This document shows positions 25,641 to 35,390 of a stretch of DNA of 64,000 bases, piece after piece. The DNA comes from Lineus longissimus (Eukaryota; Nemertea; Pilidiophora; Heteronemertea; Lineidae): the NCBI RefSeq assembly GCF_910592395.1, contig NC_088310.1:7325501-7389500 (forward strand), written 5' to 3'. The notes beneath the pieces are model-generated. The model was given only the letters and a program-made list of their open reading frames with translations. It had not been told where the DNA came from and ran no database searches. The stretch's first letter is position 1. Each line of letters opens with the position of its first letter. Made by a program: the position numbers and the translations under genes.

Positions 25641-27149
25641 GTGTCTCTAACTCACCAGTATGCAAACATTACTAAACCACATCAGTCATTCGAAAGCGAG
25701 GAAAATCAATTGATCAAACCTTAGATAATAGTTTGATTGATGAGAGTAATTTTTGCCTCACTACAATGTTATGGTATGCGAGGCAGCAAAAGCTCCGGGC
25801 TGCTGATGGTCATGCATTATACATTATCCAGGGTCAATTGAGCAGCAGTAAGAATGGCTAAAGGGATCCGCATTAACCCTTCAAAGCCAAGTGACAAATT
25901 TTTTAATGTCACATCGGTTAATTTAGTCATACAACTTTGACCATCGCCTTGGACTAGATGGTCAGTTGGTTTCACCACAGCGCAGAATTCACGATGATCA
26001 AGGGAGAGCTTCCTTACTGGTTGAAAGTTACACCAACTAGCAGCTGCTTCATAGGTTTGATGCTCACATCACTTGAAGACCTTATTCCATCAGATTGTTT
26101 TGAAAGTCCAACCACCCACCAAAACGCCCAATGCCAGGAGTCCAACTTCTAGAACCACCAACCGATAGCAATCAGGTATCTTTCCTCCTTCTCTACCATT
26201 GATCCTATGGATTACAGCGCTGCATGAACACACCATAAAGCCATTTGAATGGAAATTTTCACTTTATTTCTCGACTTTGCCATTTTATTGCCCATAAAAT
26301 GGTTAATGGACACTTTACCGCCAGACAGAATCTAACAGGAGTATAAATATTGGCCGGACATCCATTCACTAGTTTATGGTCCGAGGTGAGGTAAGGTCAA
26401 GCCAGTATCATCTATCATACCTATTCTAATATTGATGGATTTATCAATATCGTCTAGACATTTATAGGTAACTAAGAAACCATGTCCCAAATGGCTTGTG
26501 TTGATAACAATGAAGGATTAGCCTATAACATATGCATGTATTGGTGGAAGTATAAAATAAACAGAGCAGTCAGAACTGTTTTGACCTCATCCGCTAAATA
26601 TACAATATTCAGCAAGTTGTGAAATATTTGGTTTGCAGAAGTATATATATATGAACTTCAAACATCAAACACCAATCGACCTACTTTTGACATTAACTTT
26701 AAAACTTTCTCTGCATTCTAATTAGCCCAATCAAATGGGTTTCTCCCCGGCCACCTTGACGCAATTAACCTTCTCCAAGAATAATGACCATAAACCATGC
26801 AATCGCTGCCGATTCCTTCACTATGATCAATTATATTTATCAAGATGCTCGAGCCTTAATTCAAGGAATATCGTAGTAATTTGATCAATTGCTGATGTGG
26901 TCTGACCAGGCACGCCAGAAGATTGAAGCAGAAAACCATTGCTGCTTCTGCAACGTGAGAAGAAGTAAGCAACAATGGCGGGATATTGCTGTCGGGGATT
27001 AATGCAACATGTTAACTCATTGATGGCCAGTTCAGTTTGTTAGTTAGGAATTTAAATTTGATAGTTTCCCATGTACACAACCAACCACACTTTTAAAGAC
27101 AGAAACCTTCACAAAATGAAAAGGCCAGGGGCCATTGCATTCACCATAT

Positions 27150-27175
27150 AGATATTTGGTGGTTAAGAATTCATG
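27150..27175 (+). repeat. Exact 26-bp repeat, copy 1
   Basis: TAGATATTTGGTGGTTAAGA then ATTCAT; identical to 32744-32769, with no similarity to either side. Confidence 0.8.
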
Positions 27176-27489
27176 CTCTATAGTATAGAGCCAAATGCAA
27201 ATAGAGCAAGATGCAAAAACCTTGATGGTCAAGATGCAATAATGATGACATATTCCTCCTTTAACAAAACTAATCTAATTATCATCCATGACAAGTAGTT
27301 TTATTAAAAGAAGAAAGGCATTGTAAGGACAGGAATTAAAATAGTGGCATGGCTAGCTTGACACCAGGACAATGGACACTGGACAATGGACAAGGGATTA
27401 GATTAGATTCAACAATACAGTCATCAGGACATACCTTGATGAATAAAAGGCTAAGAGGGTCAAATGATTATTAGCTCAACCAGTTTTCT

Positions 27490-27505
27490 GGGGGGGGGGG
27501 GGGGG
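27490..27505 (+). repeat. G homopolymer, 16 bp
   Basis: Sixteen consecutive G. Prone to sequencing or assembly error. Confidence 0.9.
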
Positions 27506-28095
27506 TTGGTCACGGTCATGACTTAATTAGCAGAACCACTTCTAACTGCTCTGTGCATTTGGAATCAGACAGAACACAGCTTGTGCCTGGGCTGAGGTGT
27601 GTCTAAAATGGTGAGTGTCTCACATTATGAGCTACAAGATCACATTTATGTCAAACATTTGAGATTTATTTGAAGTAGAAGTGTAATCATGTAGCAATGA
27701 CAGGAACCCAAACTGGATTTCAACACTTGAATATTTCTGTTCCCTTCTCAAATTTTTACTTTCAGTTGATCATCGACGAGAGAGATGTCAGTCCAGTGGT
27801 CAGCTGTACAAGAGGAGCAAGTATAATTTCTCTTCTATCAAGATGTCTTTCAGTCTATTCTGTCTCTTACCGATTGAGCTAAAACTGCTTACAACAAACC
27901 AAGATGCCTTTTTACCATATTTCCATGAAGTCTGAAGTGGTAGTTGAAGTGATAGTCGACAGCGATCATATAGCCAAGCACACACCAAGTTCCGAGTCTA
28001 GTAACTTCCTTATTTGGAAACCTTATTCCTGATTTAGAAATTTCAAGACATAATAGTTGCCTGGTCTCTGCTAGAGCATGATTTAATACAGTCCA

Positions 28096-28392
28096 TATCA
28101 ATGTTTTTAATGGTCAGTATTCTGGTCAGAATATGTATACTATGCTTTGGTGTGCCATGTGACACAGGTGATCAGGTTTTAATTGTCTGATCAGAGCAGT
28201 TCTCTAATAGAGGAGATAGTGAGTCGAATGTGGTGCCGCCATCTGACACAGGAAACCCTGCCGCAATCCTCTGGGCCAGACTGGCAACCAGAGCAGTTCT
28301 CTAATAGAGCAGATAGTGAGTCGAATGTGGTTTCAATGTCTGATACAGGAATTGCAGCCGCAATCCTCTGATCAGAACAGATTATGCTTTTG
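28096..28392 (+). repeat. 1,075-bp array, copy 0 (shortened)
   Basis: First unit of the array, about 300 bp, from ATCAATGTTTTTAATGG to the CAGATTATGCTTTTG word. It then jumps to GGTCTTTGACGGGCC, lacking about 740 bp present in later units. It contains the 97-bp internal duplication (GTTCTCTAATAGAG at 28199 and 28296). Confidence 0.85.
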
Positions 28393-28398
28393 ATAGCG

Positions 28399-29473
28399 GT
28401 CTTTGACGGGCCTAGGCACTTTGAATCTTTATCAATGTTTTTAATGGTCAGTATTCCGGTCAGAATATGTATGCTATGCTTTGGTTTGCCATCTGACACG
28501 AGTGATCAGGTTTTAATCGTCTGATCAGAGTATAGTTCTCTAATAGAGCAGATAGTGAGTCGAATGTGGTTCCGCCATCTGACACAGGAAACGCAGCCGC
28601 AATCCTCTGGGCCAGTCTGGCAACCAGAGCAGTTCTCTAATAGAGCAGATAGTGAGTCGAATGTGGTTTCACCGTCTCATACAGGAAACGCAGCCGCAAT
28701 CCTCTGATCAGAACAGATTATGCTTTTGTCCACTGCATAACGTCCAGACACAGGACAGCCTAGGTCTTTCTTGTGGTAGGGATACCAAGGTGTTGGGGCA
28801 TATTCAAGGAGAGGAAGGACTCTCTTGTCGTTGTTGACTTAAGATCGATGCGAGTCTTACTGTATGTTTCTGCAGAGGAAACCCGTGGTCTTGGTAATTT
28901 TGGGATATACCTTATACATCCTATCTTTAACTTTTTATGAACTGCCAAAAGTGATTCGTTCTCATTCTATTGTTTTTATCGGCCTCATCCTTCATCGGTG
29001 TGTAATATGACATAAATTTTGTCATATTTTCTTGATGGGATATATTTCAAATGATGTTATAAATCAATCAATATGGCAACCACTATTCTCGCCTGTTGTG
29101 TCCCACCGACTGTAACTAGCTAAAGAGGGAGGTAAGCTGTTATGGATGTCAGATAGTGGTCTTCCTGGCATTTGCTTGCAATTTTTGTTGACATTCCACC
29201 ACAATCTCAAGGACCTGGCTTTATCTAATGATACGTTCGCACGGGGGGAGTGGGGGAAGGGTGGAAGAGCCAGTCACCCCCGTGGGAATTATGATTCCCG
29301 AAAGGATGTCTATGGAAAGGGTGAGCATTTGTTAGCCAATAAAGACAAGATTTTAATCCCTCAGCTTCTTTTAGGCATTTGGAGAGACTTCTTGTCTAAA
29401 CAGTACCATTTCGCCACCTCTAAGGCATACAATGGTAACTTATAAACACAAGACTTTGATCCTTGTCTTGGAG
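28399..29473 (+). repeat. 1,075-bp array, copy 1
   Basis: Full unit starting at GTCTTTGACGGGCC. It carries two 97-bp internal copies (GTTCTC at 28535 and 28632), an AT-rich middle with a TATGACA/TGTCATA palindrome, and a GC-rich hairpin pair (CACGGGGG...CCCCCGTG and GGGAATTATGATTCCC). A 99-codon frame (29146-29445) is truncated by a stop in copy 2, which argues against a conserved protein. Confidence 0.9.
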
Positions 29474-30549
29474 GTCTTTGACGGGCCTAGGCACTTCGAA
29501 TCTTTATCAATGTTTTTAATGGTCAGTATTCTGGTCAGAATATGTATGCTATGCTTTGGTTTGCCATCTGACACGAGTGATCAGGTTTTAATCGTCTGAT
29601 CAGAGTATAGTTCTCTAATAGAGCAGATAGTGAGTCGAATGTGGTTCCGCCATCTGACACAGGAAACCCAGCCGCAATCCTCTGGGCCAGTCTGGCAACC
29701 AGAGCAGTTCTCTAATAGAGCAGATAGTGAGTCGAATGTGGTTTCACCGTCTGATACAGGAAACGCAGCCGCAATCCTCTGATCAGAACAGATTATGCTT
29801 TTCTCCACTGCATAACGTCCAGACACAGGACAGCCCAGGTCTTTCTTGTGGTAGGGATACCAAGGTGTTGGGGCATATTCACGGAGAGGAAGGACTCTCT
29901 TGTCGTTGTTGACTTAAGATCGATGCGAGTCTTTACTGTATGTTTCTGCAGAGGAAACCCGTGGTCTTGGTAATTTTGGGATATACCTTATACATCCTAT
30001 CTTTAACTTTTTATGAACTGCCAAAAGTGATTCGTTCGTGCTCTATAGTTTTTATCAGCCTCATCCTTCATCGGTGTGTAATATGACATAAATTTTGTCA
30101 TATTTTCTTGATGGGATATATTTCAAATGATGTTATAAATCAATCAATATGGCAACCACTATTCTCGCCTGTTGTGTCCCACCGACTGTAACTGGCTAAA
30201 GAGGGAGGTAAGCTGTTATGGATGTCAGATAGTGGTCTCCCTGGCATTTGCTTGCGATTTTTGTTGACATTCCACCACGATCTCAAGGACCTGGCTTTAT
30301 CTAATGATACGTTCGCACGGGGGGAGTGGGGGAAGGGTGGAAGAGCCAGTCACCCCCGTGGGAATTATGATTCCCGAAAGGATGTCTATGGAAAGGGTGA
30401 GCATTTGTTAGCCAATAAAGACAAGATTTTAATCCCTCAGCTTCTTTGAGGCATTTGGAGAGACTTCTTGTCTAAACAGAACCATTTCGCCACCTCTAAG
30501 GCATACAATGGTAACTTATAAACACAAGATTTTGATCCTTGTCTTGGAG
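29474..30549 (+). repeat. 1,075-bp array, copy 2
   Basis: Nearly identical to copy 1 over its whole length, with scattered single-base differences and one extra base. The close identity indicates recent duplication or ongoing homogenisation. Confidence 0.9.
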
Positions 30550-31160
30550 ATCTTTGACGGGCTTAGGCACTTCAAATCTTTATCAGTGTTTTTAATGGTC
30601 AGTATTCTGGTCAGAATATGTATGCTATGCTTTGGTTTGCCATCTGACACGAGTGATCAGGTTTTAATCGTCTGATCAGAGTATAGTTCTCTAATAGAGC
30701 AGATAGTGAGTCGAATGTGGTTCCGCCATCTGACACAGGAAACCCAGCCGCAATCCTCTGGGACAGTCTGGCAACCAGAGCAGTTCTCTAATAGAGCAGA
30801 TAGTGAGTCGAATGTGGTTTCACCGTCTGATACAGGAAACGCAGCCGCAATCCTCTGATCAGAACAGATTATGCTTTTCTCCACTGCATAACGTCCAGAC
30901 ACAGGACAGCCTAGGTCTTTCTTGTGGTAGGGATACCAAGGTGTTGTAGCGTATTCTACTAGGAGAAGAAGGACTCTCTTGTAATTGTTGACTTAAGATT
31001 GATGCAAGTTTTACTGTATATTTCTGCAGAGGAAACCCATGGTCTCTGCTTGTGATGTAATTTATGTAATTTAACTAGGTTAGGTTCGGGTTGATATCTG
31101 CTCCAAGGTATTTTGCACTTTATACGTACTGTCTATAAGATTGTCAGGACTTGGTAATTT
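30550..31160 (+). repeat. 1,075-bp array, copy 3 (truncated)
   Basis: Collinear with copies 1 and 2 to about 31045 and more diverged from 30945 on. A stretch of about 100 bp with no match then precedes CTTGGTAATTTTGGGGAT at 31150, after which similarity is lost. Confidence 0.8.
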
Positions 31161-31339
31161 TGGGGATGGAACTCCATGTCCCACTTGATCACCCACTGTC
31201 CCAGTTATTCGCAGGATCGATACGGTATGGCCGCAATCAGTAGTGTGACATCAGAGGGACTAAAATGAGTTCAGGTGTTGATTGCGCAAGAAATCGCGTT
31301 GCCTATCAACCAACCGGCCTGGGCACTTCATATCTGGCC

Positions 31340-31770
31340 ACAAGGAGGAACAGCCAAGGAAATGACCCTGACAAATAATTTAGCACGATAACTATTCAGA
31401 ATTCTGTATGTCCTTTCATCCGTAATCATGGTGCATGTTTCTCTTTAGTACGATATCTTTTCAGAATGGTGTCAGTCCTTCCATCCGTCAATGCAGAATT
31501 CCGTCAACACAAAATGGCGTCTGTCCTACCATGGTGTACATTCTGAAACTGTAAGACACAGGCACAGCAAATCTGCTAATGAGGAAGAGCAGCCAAGGAA
31601 ATGACCTTGACAAAAAATGTAGCACAATAACTATTCAGGATGGTGTCTGTCCTTCCATCTGTCAACACAGAATGGTGTCTGTCCTTCCATCCATCACCAC
31701 AGAATGGTGTCTGTCCTTCCATCCGTCAACCTGGTGCACGTTTTGTAACCGTAAGACGTAGGCACTTCAA
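31340..31770 (+). repeat. Duplicated segment with a 32-bp minisatellite
   Basis: AGCCAAGGAAATGACC with GCACGATAACTATTCAG recurs about 235 bp apart. In the second copy a 32-bp unit (AGAATGGTGTCTGTCCTTCC plus CATCCGTCAACAC) repeats three times at 31637-31732. Degenerate copies lie at 31461-31530. Confidence 0.8.
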
Positions 31771-32382
31771 AACTAGCCATGAGGACAACAGATGGACTAA
31801 AACGAGTTCCAGTGTAATGTCAACCAATCGGGTTGGCAGGCTTGTTTATTGTTACTACAAGTTGAGTTGTTCTGCAGGGTTACGTCAATCGGGGATTGTA
31901 AAGTTCAGACAAATGTTTGTTTTGTTCTTTTAGGTAGAATTATGCACTTTTCCCACCAAATTGGTAAAAAATTACAATTCTTTGTTTTTTATCTTCCAGT
32001 GTTTTAGTCCGTTTGAAAGATGTACTTACCGATTTATACTCCTGCAGTGTTGATCAGGTCCAGTCTCTACATTTTGCAAGAGTTCAGGACCCCATAGAAG
32101 TATATCAGTGAAGAGAAAGGAATCAATGCCACACAATGACGATGACATTGGAACCAATTTGATACATGTTGGTGGATCAGTAGCGTTGCCTCATATCAAA
32201 CTATACACCCTTTTCTAAACTCAATTAATAAACTCTAACTCAAGCCCTGACCCATTGTTGGTGATGAATAAACCTGGTGGGGCTGTGCCCAGGGTGGAAA
32301 TGTCTGCTGAAGAAGCAATTTAAACAAAGGCAGGGGTATCATGTCTAAACAAGAGTATTTATTTGTTGTCTCTTCTTTTCAG

Positions 32383-32536
32383 GCAAGAATCAAATTCTGA
32401 GAGCATCAGCCGACCACTACAGACCGAAGAGAGAATGAGGTTTTTTGGTTCAAATGGTGGCAAATTGGTCTATCAGCCTGGGTTATGGAGTAACGGCATC
32501 ATTGGTTTCAAGTCTGGAGCCACACAGCGAGGTTAA
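32383..32536 (+). CDS. Candidate terminal exon, unknown product
   Basis: A textbook acceptor (TTTGTTGTCTCTTCTTTTCAG, positions 32362-32382) is followed by one split base and 50 open codons ending in TAA at 32534-32536. The product begins QESNSESISRPLQTEER and continues through FFGSNGGKLVYQPGLWSNG, which looks protein-like. The next frame (two split bases) is also open for 18 codons after the same acceptor, so the frame is not settled. The exon lies on the strand opposite to the BAD-like gene, inside its large intron. No upstream partner exon was found and no family is recognised. Confidence 0.3.
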
Positions 32537-32743
32537 TGCACGAAGGCTACCATGGAAGGACATAAGAAAGATAAATGATATCGATGGTCACACAGCAAAC
32601 CTGCCCCTGACTTCAGTCACAATGCAGCTGATGGCTTTGTCAATCATTTCAGGCCATTTCAATGCTGCACAAAAACTTTTCAGTGACATTCTTCCAATCT
32701 TTTTCACATTTTTCAGTAATGTATCACAAGTATTTGTATTTCG

Positions 32744-32769
32744 CTAGATATTTGGTGGTTAAGAATTCA
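32744..32769 (+). repeat. Exact 26-bp repeat, copy 2
   Basis: Identical to 27150-27175. It lies at the left edge of the dispersed-repeat cluster that follows. Confidence 0.8.
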
Positions 32770-33795
32770 TAGATATTGCACTTTTTACCTTTTCAGTTTT
32801 GAAGTCGAGAATCAGATCGGACTGGAATTCCTTGTCCAAGGTTATCTGACGTGAGGTATCATGTGCACCAAATTTCAGGTTCATAGCTTTAGCAGTTAAG
32901 AAACGTGCCATATTTACACTCAAACAGCCAATTTACACCATTTGACCTACGTGACTGTGAAAAGTAGGTCAAATCAAAAACCAGTATGATATGTGATGAA
33001 TCCTTGCTAGGAAATATTATCGAAAGCCATTCACTTATGAGAGAGATATCACACTTTTTAGGTTTTCACTTTAGGCCTGCTGAAGGCTAGTCAAGAATCA
33101 GATCAGACCGAAATCAGTGTCGGAGGTCATCTGACCTGGAGGGGCCTGTGTACAAGGTTTTAAGTTGATAGTTTTACTACATGTAGCAGTTAAGAAATGT
33201 GCCATGGTTTTTGAAACAGGATACAGACGACAACGAACGACGACAGGCGATGACGGATGACTGATGACTGACGACTGACGACTACGGCGACTATGACGAC
33301 CAGGGCGACAAACACCGGACACTGCGGTATTGTACAGACTGTGGGACCTAGACATGAATTATTTGCTGTGCAGTTGCAAGAAGGAGTATCTACCGTAACA
33401 ACATTATTGAAAACGAGTAATTGATAAGATATTGCACTTTTTACCTTTTCAGTTCTGAATTCGAGAATCAGATCGGACCGAAATTTGTTGTCAGAGGTTA
33501 TCTGACGTAGGGAGTCACGTGTACCAAATTTAAGGTTCATAGCTTTTGTGGTTAAGAAATGTGCCATACTTACACTCACAGCCAATTTACACCATTTACA
33601 CCTCGGAGTGCCTACCATAAAAATATTATTGAAAACGATTCACTTATAAAAGAGATATCACACTTTTGAGGTTTTCACTTTTGGCCTGCTGATGGCAAGT
33701 CAAGAATCAGATCGGACCGAAATCAGTGTCTGAGGTCACCTGACCTGGAGAGTCTTAGCAGTTAAGAAACGTACCACTTTTTACAGATGACATGG
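32768..33795 (+). repeat. Cluster of four dispersed-repeat copies
   Basis: Four diverged copies (about 32770-32970, 33078-33260, 33425-33620 and 33640-33790) share AGAATCAGATCGGACCGAAA, AGGTCATCTGACCT, a TTCAAGTTCATAGCT-like word and GTTAAGAAACGTGCCA. One copy runs into a GAC-rich simple stretch at 33220-33310. TTTGACCTAC at 32941 pairs with GTAGGTCAAA at 32964. The 142-codon minus frame here is repeat sequence. Confidence 0.75.
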
Positions 33796-34439
33796 ACAGT
33801 GAGGATCCTGGCTCTATTTGTGGACGTCTCATCAGAAAGATGAGATCTAGGTGGAGCATCTTTACAGTTCGAATACACAGTCACGTCACACTTGGTAGCG
33901 ACATGAGCTTCCAAGCGTTCAGTAGCCAAGGTGTTAGTGATTATTGTGAATGACAGACTCCACTATAGAGCAGTCTGCTCCTTCACTTCCTTTCAACCAT
34001 GTAAACACATCTATTTTCCCAACATCAAATGATTTTTATCAAAAACAGCTCATTTCCACAGACATTCCTTTTTTGATTTCATGGTTTCTAATGTAAAAGT
34101 GAACGGGAAGCTTCTCCTATTTAATACCTTACTCCATTGAATATTCAATTAGTCAATGCATTTTTAATTTGTGCATAAAAACCCTCCCCATTTCACCAAC
34201 TTGTCATTTTTGCTTTGCTGCACTTCACTGCCGCAAGCTCTTGCTGAGAGCTAGTTCATGTTTTGAATGTATGTGTATTTTTGCAATATCTTCGTACCAG
34301 ATTGTTACCTTTCTCCGAACCAACGATGTATTCCTTTGTCTCCTCAATGAATAGTTAGTGTGCAGAAACCTTGCGTAATTTGTCAGTTTTTCTATACAAG
34401 CGTAGGGGTAGGAGACTTGAATTCTAATTGTATTTACTT

Positions 34440-34575
34440 TGTTTTGTCATCTTGAGTTGTATTGCTTGATAAAATAATTTGTATTATTGTAAGGGGCCAA
34501 TGGCTTTAATCATTAATAAAAGTTTATTATTATTATTATTATATTACTATTATTATAATTATTATTATCATAGTT
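34440..34575 (+). mobile_element. Possible 3' tail of a LINE
   Basis: GTAAGGGGCCAATGGCTTTA is followed by an AATAAA-containing word and an ATT/TTA microsatellite (34513-34570). This layout is common at the 3' ends of invertebrate non-LTR retrotransposons. No reverse-transcriptase frame is seen upstream, so this would be a 5'-truncated copy. A lone microsatellite is the alternative. Confidence 0.35.
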
Positions 34576-34953
34576 ATATAAGGAAGTGCAATAATGCGAG
34601 CATCAAGGATCTGGGCATGATGTACGGCCGCCCAGATTGATACTGTGAAAGAGACAAAATTTCATTTCTCCATTGATTCCTCTTGATGTTGTCACCAGAC
34701 AAAGTAAAGAAGACAGAGGTGGATTGACATTCTTCATCTTCATTGTTCACTGGAATAATAGACTCGACATTCATTTCGTTAGATAAGATGATGTAAAGAA
34801 CTTCTTCGGTTCAGGACCAGAACATCAGATGCCGCTTGTGTAGTTGACATTGTTTCAAAGAGAGGATTGTCGCAGTCAATGGGATCCCCTGTTCAACAAC
34901 GTAGAATAGCGTCATTGGGCATCGAATAGTTGAATGTAATAGACATAGATCTA

Positions 34954-35040
34954 TAGGGAGGCCCAAAATTATTTTCCTTTGGACAATAGAATTCTATTAC
35001 GTATCGATTGTGTGAGGGAAAATAATTCTAGGCCACCCTG
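34954..35040. mobile_element. 87-bp mariner-type mini-MITE
   Basis: Flanked by TA at 34952-34953 and 35041-35042. The left end TAGGGAGGCCCAAAATTATT pairs with the right end (reverse complement CAGGGTGGCCTAGAATTATT). The arms are about 25 bp with a few mismatches. TA duplication and a CAGGG end are typical of Tc1/mariner. Confidence 0.7.
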
Positions 35041-35211
35041 TACATCGCTATACACTCAAGGTGTTAACATTCGGTGTCGATTCAGTTTTTGAACCCAGAT
35101 ATCCTTGCTCCTTTACAAAGATGCCCCCTTACCATTCCACACATGACACACTTGTAGAAACTGTCATCTCGACTGTCCTAAATACATTCTACTCTTTAGT
35201 AAGCATGTAAT

Positions 35212-35390
35212 TAAGTCAAGAATCAAAACGGACCGAAATTCATTGTCAGAGGTCACCTGACCTGAGGGGTCCTGTGTACAAAGTTTCAAGTTCATAGCTC
35301 CAGCGGTTAAGAAACATGCCACTGTTTTTGAAACAGGATATAAACAATGATGACGATGACAAAGGACACAGCGGTGATGTATAGACAGTG
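35212..35390 (+). repeat. Dispersed repeat, same family as 32.8-33.8 kb
   Basis: Contains AAGTCAAGAATCAAAACGGA, AGGTCACCTGACCT (35250), TTTCAAGTTCATAGCTCC, GCGGTTAAGAAACATGCCA and a GAT/GAC-rich end, in the family order. Confidence 0.8.

Larger units (their letters stand above)
25641..28095. other. No gene recognised
   Basis: Apart from the G16 run and the 26-bp exact repeat, nothing stands out. Confidence 0.45.

Noticed and set aside
29146-30449. Duplicated 99/75-codon frames in the array
   Set aside because: Copy 2 has an early stop and amino-acid changes. No sign of constraint.
33190-33618. 142-codon minus frame
   Set aside because: Lies wholly in dispersed-repeat copies and a GAC-rich simple stretch.
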